Positions 25,539-38,193 of a DNA stretch of 64,000 nt are shown here, piece after piece. The translations under genes and the position numbers were made by a program. Position 1 is the stretch's first letter; every line of letters begins with the position of its first letter. The notes beneath the pieces are model-generated. The model was given only the letters and a program-made list of their open reading frames with translations, had not been told where the DNA came from and ran no database searches. This DNA comes from Lentisalinibacter sp035655155 (GTDB lineage: Bacteria; Pseudomonadota; Gammaproteobacteria; Steroidobacterales; Woeseiaceae). The DNA is taken from NCBI GenBank assembly GCA_035655155.1, contig DASRVH010000060.1:12239-76238 (forward strand), in the 5' to 3' direction.

Positions 25539-26576
25539 TCATCTCAGGTGGTAGAGGACGGCAAGGCCGCCGGCATACAGGAGCAGTACGGCCCATGAGT
25601 CGAAGCCGAGCCGCAGGAAGCGTCGCCGCCGGCGCAGCACCAGTCCGGTCAGGTAGACCGCGGTCAGCACGATGGCGAGCGTGAGCGCGAAGCGGGCGGA
25701 GGAGTCCATGTGGTCGAGCAGGGGCCCGGGACGATAGAGCAGGTCGGCCGGCAGCAGGAGCCCCACCATGATCAGGTTGCTGCCGAAGATGTCCGACACC
25801 GCCATGCTGTGCCGGCCGAGGCGGACCGCGGTGAGTGTCGTGCTGAGTTCCGGCAGCGAGGTGGCGGTGGCAAGGAGCGTCACGCCGACGAAGCTTGCGC
25901 CGAGGCCGCTCAGCGCCGCGATCGACTGGGCGGAGAGCACCAGTATCACGCCGGCCACCAGAATTACGGCGGCGCTGGCGATTGCATAGCCGACCAGGCT
26001 GCCGACGGAGCGGCGCCTCAGGGCCTCGTTGGCGATGGCCCGGTCGCCGACGCCGTCGTCCTTCTGCACCCGCGGCTGCCATGGCTGATCCTGCTCGATG
26101 TTCCAGAGGAGCCGCACGATGACGACATAAGCGACCGCGAGCAGCGCCGGCGCGAGACCGGTCGTGCCGGGGATGGGGACGTCGCCGGTGACGGACACGG
26201 CGAGCAGAATACCCAGCAGGAGTATGAGCAGGGTGGCCTGGGCCATGTTGGAGGGGCTGCGCGACAGGTGCGTCAGCGCGTAGCGCGCGCCCATGAAGTC
26301 CGCGCCGATCAGCACGGCCGTCTGCAGGCTGACGCCGCCGAACATGCTGTTGAGCACCAGGCGCGCGTCCCCGCGCAGCGCCGCGGTCGAGTTGGTCACG
26401 AGCTCGGGCAGCTGGGTGGCGGTGGCCAGCACCACGAATCCCATGAACGCGCGGCCGATCCCGCGGCGTTCCGCGATGACGTCGACGCAGCGCGTCAGGA
26501 GCGCGCCGGCACCCCAGACGGCGACGCAGGCGAGTGCGAAGACGGCGAGGTTGCCGCCGAGCCCTAGTGCGGCCAA
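25539..26576 (-). CDS. Calcium/sodium:cation exchanger (CaCA family)
   Basis: The 345-residue protein has two inverted repeats with the alpha-motifs of the family: VLATATQLPELVTNSTAALR in the first half and LLATATSLPELSTTLTAVRL in the second, each followed by an asparagine- or serine-containing second helix (LNSMFGGV, SDIFGSN). About ten membrane spans are visible. It should extrude Ca2+ or another cation against Na+ or H+. The TTG start at 26576 has only GGCAGG upstream, so the start is uncertain. It lies 36 bp after the treS-maltokinase gene and 4 bp before the symporter. Confidence 0.82.
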   Translation of the reverse strand: MAALGLGGNLAVFALACVAVWGAGALLTRCVDVIAERRGIGRAFMGFVVLATATQLPELVTNSTAALRGDARLVLNSMFGGVSLQTAVLIGADFMGARYALTHLSRSPSNMAQATLLILLLGILLAVSVTGDVPIPGTTGLAPALLAVAYVVIVRLLWNIEQDQPWQPRVQKDDGVGDRAIANEALRRRSVGSLVGYAIASAAVILVAGVILVLSAQSIAALSGLGASFVGVTLLATATSLPELSTTLTAVRLGRHSMAVSDIFGSNLIMVGLLLPADLLYRPGPLLDHMDSSARFALTLAIVLTAVYLTGLVLRRRRRFLRLGFDSWAVLLLYAGGLAVLYHLR

Positions 26577-26612
26577 CGGTGCCTGCCGGCGCGGGAGCGC
26601 GGACCCACCGCG

Positions 26613-29936
<3,324 letters not shown>

Positions 29937-29996
29937 GGTCTCTCCCGTATCTCGCCGAACCGCGGTAGCGCCGGGCGGTGCCGATGCCGCCGCCGA

Positions 29997-32000
29997 TCAG
30001 GAAAAATGATCCACGTCCCGCTCCGTGCCGATGCGCCGGCGCAGGCGGAAGACGTGGGCCGGGCTCGCGTGCGGATCGAGCTCGACGTAGTTGCGGGCGC
30101 CGTGCCAGAGGTAGCGCGCGCCCGACAGCAGATCGTGTACCTGGTAGGGGTGCGGGCCCGGCAGGTTCCAGTCGTGCACCGGCAGCTCCAGGAAGCCGGA
30201 CTGGCGGTGATGCGGATCGAGATTCACCACCGTGATGATCACGTTGTCGAGTTCCGGGGTCGACTTCGAGTAGGCGATGAGCTGGGGATTGTCGATGGGG
30301 TGGAAGCACAGCCGCTCGTTGCGCTGCAGCGCCGGGTTCTCCCGGCGGATCCGGTTCACGCGCGTGATGTAGTCGCGCAGGCTCTCGGGGCGCTCCAGGT
30401 CCCACTCGCGGATCTGGTATTTCTCCGAGTCCAGGTATTCCTCGCTGCCGGGTTCCCGCGGGGTGGCCTCGAGCAGCTCGAAGGCGGGGCCGTAGATGCC
30501 GTAATTCGCGGTCATGGTCGCGGCGAGCACGAGTCGCGCCATGAAGGCCGGACGGCCGCCAGCCTGCAGATACTCGTGCAGGATGTCGGGGGTGTTCGGC
30601 CAGAAATTCGGGCGGAAGTACTCCCGGGACGGGCTCTGGCTCACCTCCGTGCCGTAGGCCGTCAGCTCTTCCTTCGTGTTGCGCCAGGTGAAGTAGGTGT
30701 AGGACTGGCTGTAGCCGAGCTTCGCCAGCCTGTGCATGACACGGGGACGCGTGAAGGCCTCCGACAGGAACACCACCTCCGGATGCGCCTGCCTGATGTC
30801 GCCGATGACCCACTCCCAGAAGGGGAAGGCCTTGGTGTGCGGGTTGTCCACCCGGAAGACCGTGACGCCGCGCTCGATCCAGTGCTCGAACACCGAGCGC
30901 AGCTCTCGCCACAGCCCTTCCCAGTCCTCGCTCTCGAAATTGAACGGATAGATGTCCTGGTATTTCTTCGGGGGATTCTCCGCGTACTGGATGCTGCCGT
31001 CCGGGCGGTGGCGGAACCACTCCGGATGCTCCTCGACGTAAGGGTGGTCGGGCGCGCACTGGAAAGCGATGTCCAGTGCGATCGCGATGCCCTTCTCCCC
31101 CGCTGCCGCCACCAGCGCGCGGAAGTCCTCGTCCGTGCCGAGTTCCGGGTGGATGCTCTTGTGGCCCCCTTGCGACGAGCCGATGGCCCAGGGCGAGCCG
31201 GGGTCGTGCGGCCCGGCGGTGAGGGCGTTGTTCGGCCCCTTCCGGTTGACCTCGCCGACGGGATGGATCGGCGGGAAGTAGAGCACGTCGAAGCCCATGT
31301 CCGCGACGTAGTCCAGGTGTGCCTCGACGTCCCGGAATGTCCCGTGGCGGCCGTTCTCGCCGAGCGAGCGTGGGAAGAGTTCGTACCAGGTCGAGTAGCG
31401 GGCGAGTTCCGGCTCGACCAGGATCTCGAGCGTGCGACCGTAGGCCGTCTCGTGTTCGCGGTCCGGGTAGCGCTGCATGAGTCCGGCGAGCGTATCGCTG
31501 AGACCGAGTCCGCGCCGCTGCTCGAGCGCGTCGCTGCCGCCCAGCGCCTTCGCGGTGCGCTCGAGCGTGCCCGCATCCTCGCCCGTGGCGCGCCCGGCCG
31601 CCTCGCCGACGAGTAGCGCGCCCGCTCTCAGCGCCCGGTCGATATCCGCGTCCGCCTCCCAGCGCGCGAGGTCGTGACGCCAGGAGAGGAAGTCGTCCAC
31701 CCAGGCCACGGCGGTGTATTCGTAGCGGCCGAGTTCGCCGGCCTCGAAACTCGCCTGCCAGCGGTCGTTGCCCAGCGGCGTCATCGGCTGCTCCCGCCAC
31801 TCCCGCTCTCCGGCGCGCCGGTGGCGGAGCTGGCAGCGGATCCTGTCATGTCCGTCCGTGAACGCGTCCACCTCGATCACCACCTCGTCGCCGAGGGTGC
31901 GCTTGGCGGGGTAGCGGCCGCAGTCCACCTCCGGCCGGAGGTTCTCCACCACCGCCCGGCATCTGCCGTCGACGAGGGCCGGCCGCCGTCGCGCCGGCAT
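29997..32000 (-). CDS. glgE: Alpha-1,4-glucan:maltose-1-phosphate maltosyltransferase
   Basis: GlgE (GH13 subfamily 3) adds maltosyl units from maltose-1-phosphate to a growing alpha-1,4-glucan. The 667-residue length is normal. D385 in FRVDNPHTKAF is the nucleophile and E414 in FLSEAFTRPRV the general acid. STWYELFPRSLG and YFPPIHPVGEVNRKGPNN (phosphate/substrate loop) are family signatures. The ATG at 32000 overlaps the glgB stop by one base (TGATG), so the two are translationally coupled. Together with TreS-Mak and GlgB it forms a full GlgE pathway. Confidence 0.96.
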   Translation of the reverse strand: MPARRRPALVDGRCRAVVENLRPEVDCGRYPAKRTLGDEVVIEVDAFTDGHDRIRCQLRHRRAGEREWREQPMTPLGNDRWQASFEAGELGRYEYTAVAWVDDFLSWRHDLARWEADADIDRALRAGALLVGEAAGRATGEDAGTLERTAKALGGSDALEQRRGLGLSDTLAGLMQRYPDREHETAYGRTLEILVEPELARYSTWYELFPRSLGENGRHGTFRDVEAHLDYVADMGFDVLYFPPIHPVGEVNRKGPNNALTAGPHDPGSPWAIGSSQGGHKSIHPELGTDEDFRALVAAAGEKGIAIALDIAFQCAPDHPYVEEHPEWFRHRPDGSIQYAENPPKKYQDIYPFNFESEDWEGLWRELRSVFEHWIERGVTVFRVDNPHTKAFPFWEWVIGDIRQAHPEVVFLSEAFTRPRVMHRLAKLGYSQSYTYFTWRNTKEELTAYGTEVSQSPSREYFRPNFWPNTPDILHEYLQAGGRPAFMARLVLAATMTANYGIYGPAFELLEATPREPGSEEYLDSEKYQIREWDLERPESLRDYITRVNRIRRENPALQRNERLCFHPIDNPQLIAYSKSTPELDNVIITVVNLDPHHRQSGFLELPVHDWNLPGPHPYQVHDLLSGARYLWHGARNYVELDPHASPAHVFRLRRRIGTERDVDHFS

Positions 32001-33967
32001 CAGCTTTCCCCTCCGGCGCGCGTGGGCCTTGCGCGGCGGCTGCGCTGCGCCAGATCGCGCTCGCTGCGCAGCACGAGGATGCCGAGCGGCGGCAGGGTGA
32101 GGCTGAGGGAGTGGTAATGACCGTGCGAGCCGGTCGGTGCCGTCTCGACGCGGCCCAGGTTGCCCGTGCCGCTGCCGCCGTAGAATTCAGCGTCGCTGTT
32201 CAGGCATTCCACCCAGGTGCCGCCCGTCGGCACGCCGATGCGGTACTCCTGGCGAGGGACCGGCGTGAAGTTGCAGACCACGGCCACGCGCTCGTGCTCG
32301 TCCGCACCCTTGCGCAGGAAGGCCACGACGCTGTTGCCGGCGTCGCTCGCGTCTATCCACTCGAAGCCGCGGCCGTCGAAGTCGTGGCGCCAGAGCGAGG
32401 GCTCGGCGCGGTAGAAGGCCGCGAGGTCGCGGAACCAGCGCCTGAGGCCGGCATGGGGTGCCTCCTCCAGCAAATCCCAGTCCAGGCTCGAGTCGTGGTT
32501 CCACTCGGCCCGCTGGCCGAACTCGCCGCCCATGAAGACGAGCTTCTTGCCGGGGTGGGTGTACATCCAGCCGAACAGCAGGCGCAGGTTGGCGAAACGC
32601 TGCCACTCGTCACCGGGCATCTTCCCGATCAGCGAGCCCTTGCCGTAGACCACCTCGTCATGGGAGAGCGGCAGCTGGAAGTTCTCCGAAAACGCATAGT
32701 GGATGCCGAAGGTCAGCTCGTTGTGGTGATAGCGCCGGTAGACGGGATCCGTCGACATGTAGTGCAGCGTGTCGTGCATCCAGCCCATGTTCCACTTCAT
32801 GCCGAAACCGAGACCGCCGAGTTCGGTGGGCCGCGACACCATCGGCCAGGCAGTCGACTCCTCGGCAATCGTCTGGATGCCCGGGTGATGGTGGTAGGCC
32901 GCCTCGTTCAGCTGGCGCAGGAAGCCCATCGCCTCCAGGTTCTCGCGGCCGCCGTATTTGTTGGGTATCCACTCGCCGTCCTTACGCCCGTAGTCGAGGT
33001 AGAGCATGGAGGCGACCGCATCCACGCGCAGCCCGTCCATGTGGTACTTGTCCAGCCAGAACAGCGCGCTGGACAGCAGGAAGGCGCGCACCTCGCTGCG
33101 GCCGTAATTGAAGATGTAGCTGTTCCACTCCGGGTGATAGCCCTGCTTCGGATCCTGGTGCTCGTAGAGGTGGCTGCCGTCGAAGTAGGACAGACCGTGC
33201 TCGTCGCCGGGGAAGTGGGAAGGCACCCAGTCCAGGATCACGCCGATGCCGCGCTGGTGCAGGTGGTCGATGAGGTACATGAGGTCCTGCGGCGCCCCGT
33301 AGCGGGCGGTCGGCGCGAAATAGCCCGTGGTCTGGTAGCCCCACGAGCCGTAGAAGGGATGCTCGGTGACCGGCATGAACTCCACGTGGGTGTAGCCCAT
33401 CTCGTTCAGGTAGTCGGCCAGCGGCTCGGCGATCTCGCGGTATCCGAGGTAGCGGTTGCCCTCGGTCCGCCGCCAGGACCCGAGATGCAGTTCGTAGACC
33501 GACCAGGGCGCATCCAGGGCGTTGTGCGCGGCCCGCGCCTCCATCCACCCCCGGTCGCCCCACTCGTAGTCCAGCGTGGCGACCTTCGAGGCGGTGCGCG
33601 GCGGCTCCTCCCAGGCGAAGGCAAAGGGGTCGCCCTTGTCCACCCGGTAGCCGTCGTAACGGGAGAGGACGTGATACTTGTAGACGGCGCCCGCAGCCGC
33701 TTCCGGCACGAAACCTTCCCATATGCCGGAGGAATCGTCGCGCGGCGAGAGGGGGTGTGCCTCGTTGCTCCAGCCGTTGAAATCGCCTTTCACGGACACG
33801 GCGGCGGCATTGGGTGCCCAGACCGCGAAGGACGTGCCGTCGCGCTGCACGTGAGCGCCGAGCCCGTGATAGAGCCGGGCATGGGTGCCTTCCCGGAAGA
33901 GGTAGATGTCGTCCCGGCCGAGCGTGGTCCTGCGTGCCGCCGTCGTGCCGATTAGCGTGTCTCTCAT
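32000..33967 (-). CDS. glgB: 1,4-alpha-glucan branching enzyme
   Basis: GlgB (GH13 with N-terminal CBM48) makes alpha-1,6 branches in glycogen-like glucan. The 655-residue chain starts with the CBM48 (FAVWAPNAAAVSVKGDFNGW, about 47-66). Catalytic residues are D316 in DGLRVDAVASMLYLDYG and E369 in TIAEESTAWP; QLPLSHDEVVYGKGSL holds the third carboxylate. It is the first gene of the GlgE operon. The ribosome-binding site AAGGAA lies 4 bp upstream of the ATG, inside a perfect hairpin (33970-33998). Confidence 0.96.
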   Translation of the reverse strand: MRDTLIGTTAARRTTLGRDDIYLFREGTHARLYHGLGAHVQRDGTSFAVWAPNAAAVSVKGDFNGWSNEAHPLSPRDDSSGIWEGFVPEAAAGAVYKYHVLSRYDGYRVDKGDPFAFAWEEPPRTASKVATLDYEWGDRGWMEARAAHNALDAPWSVYELHLGSWRRTEGNRYLGYREIAEPLADYLNEMGYTHVEFMPVTEHPFYGSWGYQTTGYFAPTARYGAPQDLMYLIDHLHQRGIGVILDWVPSHFPGDEHGLSYFDGSHLYEHQDPKQGYHPEWNSYIFNYGRSEVRAFLLSSALFWLDKYHMDGLRVDAVASMLYLDYGRKDGEWIPNKYGGRENLEAMGFLRQLNEAAYHHHPGIQTIAEESTAWPMVSRPTELGGLGFGMKWNMGWMHDTLHYMSTDPVYRRYHHNELTFGIHYAFSENFQLPLSHDEVVYGKGSLIGKMPGDEWQRFANLRLLFGWMYTHPGKKLVFMGGEFGQRAEWNHDSSLDWDLLEEAPHAGLRRWFRDLAAFYRAEPSLWRHDFDGRGFEWIDASDAGNSVVAFLRKGADEHERVAVVCNFTPVPRQEYRIGVPTGGTWVECLNSDAEFYGGSGTGNLGRVETAPTGSHGHYHSLSLTLPPLGILVLRSERDLAQRSRRARPTRAGGES

Positions 33968-33969
33968 GG

Positions 33970-33998
33970 TTCCTTAAGGTCTTTCATACCTTAAGGAA
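33970..33998 (-). promoter_or_regulatory. Perfect inverted repeat covering the glgB ribosome-binding site
   Basis: On the minus strand the two 11-base arms are TTCCTTAAGGT and ACCTTAAGGAA, with a 7-base loop (ATGAAAG). The second arm contains the Shine-Dalgarno sequence of glgB and ends 2 bp before the ATG. In RNA the hairpin would hide the ribosome-binding site; in DNA the same sequence is a symmetric operator candidate. Each arm also contains the palindrome CCTTAAGG. Confidence 0.75.
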
Positions 33999-34050
33999 GC
34001 GCATTGCGAATTGCCAATGGCCCCGCGCGGGCGGCCGCCCAGCGTCGCCG

Positions 34051-34437
34051 TCAGCGCCCTGCGTCGCGGCGCCGCAGCGCCATCGGATGCTCCACCTTGC
34101 GGCGGCCGTCGAGGATATGTCGCAGCGCGAGCCAGGGATGGCGCAGCATCATGCGGGGCCCGGAGTAGCCCATCATGGTGCGCGCGAACTCCCGCGGGGC
34201 GCGCTTGTAGCAGTGGACGGGGCAGTTGGCGCAGGTGGGCTTGTCCTCGCCGTAGGGGCACTTCTGCAGGCGTCGGTCGGCGTAGGCGAGAAACTCGCGG
34301 CAGCGCGGGCAGGGGGCCGCGCCGGCATCGCCGCGACCGCCGTGATGGGCGCGGCAGTACAGGCGAACCATGTGGCCCATAGTCCTGGATTCGCGGGCCA
34401 GCCGGCCCCGGGCGGGTAGCGCGTTCGTCTCTCTCAT
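34051..34437 (-). CDS. YgbA-like protein (nitrous-oxide-stimulated promoter family)
   Basis: The 128-residue protein has the layout of E. coli YgbA: VRLYCRAHHG, then a cysteine cluster C43-x2-C46, C60, C69-x2-C72-x3-C76 in KPTCANCPVHCYKRAPREF, and a conserved end (MGYSGPRMMLRHPWLALRHI followed by LDGRRK). The cysteines suggest a metal or Fe-S site. YgbA belongs to the NsrR/nitrosative-stress regulon in enteric bacteria (established for E. coli relatives); I cannot confirm such control here. The ATG at 34437 is my choice; a GTG four codons upstream is equally open. Confidence 0.85.
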   Translation of the reverse strand: MRETNALPARGRLARESRTMGHMVRLYCRAHHGGRGDAGAAPCPRCREFLAYADRRLQKCPYGEDKPTCANCPVHCYKRAPREFARTMMGYSGPRMMLRHPWLALRHILDGRRKVEHPMALRRRDAGR

Positions 34438-34554
34438 CCGGATTCTCACTCTCGCTGCCGGATAATCGCATGCCCACGGGCGCGGCCCGATCCGTACATG
34501 CCACGAGCGGCCGTCGGAAGGTCCTCCGAGCGGGCGGTGCTCTATACTCGGGCC

Positions 34555-35424
34555 ATGGAGGAGAGCCTCTACCTGCTGGCGGGACTGGCGGCCTTGCTAC
34601 TGCTCCTCTGGCGGCTCGCCTGGTTTCTCACCCGGCACGCGAACGGTGCCGCGCGCGCTGTCGCCCGCCGTGCCGCGCCGCTCGTCGCGTGGCTGCGCGG
34701 CCACCGCCGGGTCGCCGCCCTGGCCGAACGCTACCCGCGACTGCACCGTCACGTCGCGGCCCGCCTCGACCCCGGGCGCTTCCGGGGGCTGCCTCTCACA
34801 CTGCTCGTGCTCGGCGCGGCCTACGTCGCCGCCCTGATCGGCGGGCTCATCGAGGAACTGCTGGAACGGGGCGAGCTGCAGCGGTTCGACACCGCGGTGC
34901 ACGAGTATCTCGAGCCCTGGCGCGAGCCGACGGCGATCACGGTGGTGGCATGGGTCACGGATCTGGGCGCGAGCCAGGCGCTGGTCGCCACCGGCCTCGT
35001 CTGCACGGCGCTGTTTGCGGTGTGGGGCCGCCGCCGGCTGATCCTTCCGCTCTGGACCACCTTCCTCGGGGCGCAGGCGTTCACCTGGACGGGCAAGTAC
35101 TTCTTCGACCGCCCGCGGCCGGAATTCGCCGCGGACATCATGGTGCTGTCGCCTTCCTTCCCCAGCGGGCACGCCACGGGGGCCATGGCCCTGTACGGCT
35201 TCCTGGCCTACGTTATCGCCCGCGATGCCGGTTCGCTGCGGCGGCGTTTCGAGGTGATCTACTGGTGCGCCGCGCTCGTCGCGCTGGTGGGTCTCAGCCG
35301 GGTCTACCTCGGCGTCCACTATCCGAGCGACGTCGCCACAGGCTGGCTCGTCGGGGGGTTCTGGCTCCTCGTTGGCACCGCCATCGCAGAATACCCGGAG
35401 CATGCCGGGGAGCGGCGCCATTGA
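34555..35424 (+). CDS. PAP2-type phosphatidic acid phosphatase, membrane-bound
   Basis: The 289-residue protein carries all three PAP2 motifs: KYFFDRPRP, PSFPSGHATG and SRVYLGVHYPSDV. They form the lipid phosphatase site with two histidines. An N-terminal membrane helix (SLYLLAGLAALLLLLWRLAW), a basic linker and five further helices place the site on the periplasmic face. Likely substrates are phosphatidic acid, undecaprenyl pyrophosphate or similar. I prefer the ATG at 34555; an in-frame ATG at 34498 would add a non-hydrophobic 19-residue leader. It is divergent from the YgbA-like gene. Confidence 0.87.
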   Translation: MEESLYLLAGLAALLLLLWRLAWFLTRHANGAARAVARRAAPLVAWLRGHRRVAALAERYPRLHRHVAARLDPGRFRGLPLTLLVLGAAYVAALIGGLIEELLERGELQRFDTAVHEYLEPWREPTAITVVAWVTDLGASQALVATGLVCTALFAVWGRRRLILPLWTTFLGAQAFTWTGKYFFDRPRPEFAADIMVLSPSFPSGHATGAMALYGFLAYVIARDAGSLRRRFEVIYWCAALVALVGLSRVYLGVHYPSDVATGWLVGGFWLLVGTAIAEYPEHAGERRH

Positions 35425-35508
35425 GAATTGTCGATGGCGGCGGGGGCGACACGGGGCACAGTGGGGCCGTGCTGCCCGACATCCTCCGGGCCGCCCGAGG
35501 AGGCTGCG

Positions 35509-37464
35509 ATGACGGAGAACCTGACCCGCAAACTGATCGGGGCGTGCTGCGCAGGCGACATGCCGCCGCCGGGCAAGCCGGTCGAGCTCGAGTTCCGCCA
35601 GACCCTGACACAGGATGCCACCGGCACCCTGGTCGCACTCACGCTTGAGGCGATGGGCCTCGACCGCGTGCGCACGAAGCTCTCGGTGCAGTACGTCGAC
35701 CATAACCTGCTGCAGCAGGATGCGCGCAATGCGGACGATCACCTCTTCCTGCTGAGCGCTGCCCGGCGCTACGGCATGGTGTACAGCCCGGCCGGCAACG
35801 GCGTGAGCCATCCGCTGCACATGCAGTGCTTCGGTGCGCCCGGCGAGTCGCTGATCGGCGCCGACAGCCATACCTGCGCGGCGGGCTCGCTCGGCATGCT
35901 CGCCGTGGGCGCGGGCGGAGCCGATGTCGCGATGGTCATGGCCGGGAAGCCGGTCGCCATCCCCATGCCCGAGGTGTGGGGCATCGAACTCACGGGAGAG
36001 CTTCCCGACTGGGTGAGCGCCAAGGACGTCATCCTGGAGATGCTGCGCCGCCACGGCGTGGAAGGTGGCATCGGCCGCGTCATCGAGTACCACGGGCCGG
36101 GTGTCGCCGCCCTGAGCGCGATGGACCGCCACGTCATCGCCAACATGGGTGCGGAACTCGGCGCCACCACCACCGTGTTCCCGTCCGACGACCGTACCCG
36201 CGAGTTCCTCGAGGCCGAGAGCCGCGGCGAGAGCTGGCGCCCGCTCGCGGCCGACGAGGGCTGCGCCTACGACCACCGGGACCGCATCGATCTCGGCAGG
36301 CTCGTCCCGCTGATCGCCAGGCCCTCCAGCCCGGGTAACGTGGTGCCGGTCGAGGAGGTCGCCGGCGAGCCCGTTCACCAGAGCTACATCGGCTCCTCGG
36401 CCAACCCGGGCTACCGGGACTTCGCCGTGTGCGCCGAGATGGTACGGGGCCAGCGGGTCGCCGACCACGTCTCCTTCGACGTCAACCCGACCACCCGCCA
36501 GCTGCTGCACCAGCTCGTCGCCACGGGGCACCTGGAGCCCCTGATCGCGGCCGGCGCCCGCCTCCACCAGGCGGGCTGCAACGGCTGCATCGGCATGGGC
36601 CAGGCGCCGGCAACGGGGCGCAACAGCCTGCGCACGACCCCGCGCAATTTCCCGGGCCGCTCGGGCACCACCGACGACGCGGTGTGGCTGTGCAGTCCGG
36701 AGACCGCGACGGCATCCGCGCTGGCCGGCGAGATATTCGATCCGCGCCGTCTCGGGCGTCCCGCACCGCGGATCACCCTGCCCGCGAATGCCGCCGCCGG
36801 GGCGCCGAACCAGTTCGTCCGCCCCGAGCGCGGACGCGAGCGTCCGGAACTCGTGAAGGGACCGAACATCGAGTCGCTGCCGGAGTTCGAGCCGCTGCCG
36901 GACTCCTGGTCGCTGCCGGTACTGCTGAAGACCGGCGACGACGTCTCCACCGACGAGATCCTGCCCGCCGGCGCCGAGGCGCTGCCGTACCGCAGCAATA
37001 TCCCGCGCATCTCGGACTTCGCCTTCACCCGCCTCTCCGCCTCCTACCCGGAGGACGCACGCGAGCTGCGCGACGAGGGCGGCCACGTGGTGGTCGGCGG
37101 CGCGAACTACGGCCAGGGCTCGAGCCGGGAGCACGCGGCCGTGGCGCCGCGGCATCTGGGCCTGCGGGTGGTGCTGGCCTGCAGTTTCGCCCGCATCCAC
37201 CGTCAGAACCTCATCAACTACGGCGTGCTGCCGCTGACTTTCGAGGACGCGGCCGGCTACCATGAACTCGAGGAGAGCGACGTCCTGGAGGCCGCGGACA
37301 TGACCGGGAAGCTCGCATCGGACGAGCCTTTCCGGCTGGAGGTGCGGGACCGGGAGCTGAGCGTCGCCGTGCGTCACGGACTGTCCGACCGGGAGCGCGA
37401 GCTTATCCGGTGCGGCGGACTGATCAACAGAATGCGCCAGGAGATGCGCAAGGAGTCGTCATGA
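35509..37464 (+). CDS. Aconitate hydratase (single-chain, about 650 residues)
   Basis: The enzyme converts citrate and isocitrate with a [4Fe-4S] cluster. Three cluster cysteines are present: C123 in GADSHTCAAGS and C357/C360 in AGCNGCIGMG. The C-terminal swivel domain carries GANYGQGSSREHAAVAPRHL and HRQNLINYGVLPLTF. At 651 residues it belongs to the shorter aconitase group, unlike the 850-900-residue AcnA or AcnB forms. The ATG at 35509 has GAGGAGG at ideal distance. Its stop overlaps the next start as ATGA. Related 3-isopropylmalate dehydratases are normally split in two chains, so aconitase is the better call. Confidence 0.9.
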   Translation: MTENLTRKLIGACCAGDMPPPGKPVELEFRQTLTQDATGTLVALTLEAMGLDRVRTKLSVQYVDHNLLQQDARNADDHLFLLSAARRYGMVYSPAGNGVSHPLHMQCFGAPGESLIGADSHTCAAGSLGMLAVGAGGADVAMVMAGKPVAIPMPEVWGIELTGELPDWVSAKDVILEMLRRHGVEGGIGRVIEYHGPGVAALSAMDRHVIANMGAELGATTTVFPSDDRTREFLEAESRGESWRPLAADEGCAYDHRDRIDLGRLVPLIARPSSPGNVVPVEEVAGEPVHQSYIGSSANPGYRDFAVCAEMVRGQRVADHVSFDVNPTTRQLLHQLVATGHLEPLIAAGARLHQAGCNGCIGMGQAPATGRNSLRTTPRNFPGRSGTTDDAVWLCSPETATASALAGEIFDPRRLGRPAPRITLPANAAAGAPNQFVRPERGRERPELVKGPNIESLPEFEPLPDSWSLPVLLKTGDDVSTDEILPAGAEALPYRSNIPRISDFAFTRLSASYPEDARELRDEGGHVVVGGANYGQGSSREHAAVAPRHLGLRVVLACSFARIHRQNLINYGVLPLTFEDAAGYHELEESDVLEAADMTGKLASDEPFRLEVRDRELSVAVRHGLSDRERELIRCGGLINRMRQEMRKESS

Positions 37465-38186
37465 AGAAGGTACTGATCGCACTCGGCGTGATCGTCGTCA
37501 TCGTCGCCGCCGGGCTCGTCTACGTGTATACCCAGCTCGACACCATCGTTGCGGGCGTCATCGAGCAGCAGGGTTCCGCGGCGACGGGTACGCCGGTGGA
37601 GGTGAGCGGTGTTTCCATCGACCTCGGCGAGGCCCGGGCGGAGATCGCCGGCCTCACCGTCGGCAATCCGGAGGGTTACGGCGGCGATGCGATGTCGCTG
37701 GGCCGCTTCGTGATCCGTATCGATCCGGCCACCGTCACGGAGGACACCATCGTGCTGAAGGAGGTCACGGTCTCCGGCGCCACGGTGAATCTGATCCAGC
37801 GGGCGACCGGCAGCAACCTGCGCGAGCTGATGAAGAACCTGGAATCCGCCGGCGGCGGGGAGCAGCAGGCCGCGGACGAGGGGCCCGGCCGCAAGCTGGT
37901 CATCGAACGATTCGTGCTGGAGGATGCCAGTGCCTCCGTGTCGCTGCCGGATCTCGACGAACAACGCGCCGTCGACATACCGCGCATCGGGCTCACCGAC
38001 ATCGGCCGCGCATCGGGAGGTGCCACCGGCACGGAGGTCGCGCGCCAGGTGCTGGAGCCGGTGATCGAGCGTGTGCTGCAGTCGGCCGCGACGGAGTCCC
38101 TGAAGGACCGGGCCAAGGAGAAGCTGGATCAGTTCAAGGAAGGGCTGATGAACCGCCTGGGCGGCGACGACGAGGAGTCCGGCTGA
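37461..38186 (+). CDS. AsmA-like periplasmic membrane-anchored protein
   Basis: The 241-residue protein has an N-terminal membrane anchor (KKVLIALGVIVVIVAAGLVYVY) and then a segment typical of the AsmA/YdbH N-terminus: VEVSGVSIDLGEARAEIAGL and TVGNPEGYGGDAMSLGRFVI. AsmA-like proteins are thought to help lipid transport between membranes. A helical, charged tail (about 195-241) ends the chain. The start overlaps the aconitase stop (ATGA). It is much shorter than true AsmA or TamB, so only the domain family is claimed. Confidence 0.68.
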   Translation: MKKVLIALGVIVVIVAAGLVYVYTQLDTIVAGVIEQQGSAATGTPVEVSGVSIDLGEARAEIAGLTVGNPEGYGGDAMSLGRFVIRIDPATVTEDTIVLKEVTVSGATVNLIQRATGSNLRELMKNLESAGGGEQQAADEGPGRKLVIERFVLEDASASVSLPDLDEQRAVDIPRIGLTDIGRASGGATGTEVARQVLEPVIERVLQSAATESLKDRAKEKLDQFKEGLMNRLGGDDEESG

Positions 38187-38193
38187 GCGCAGA

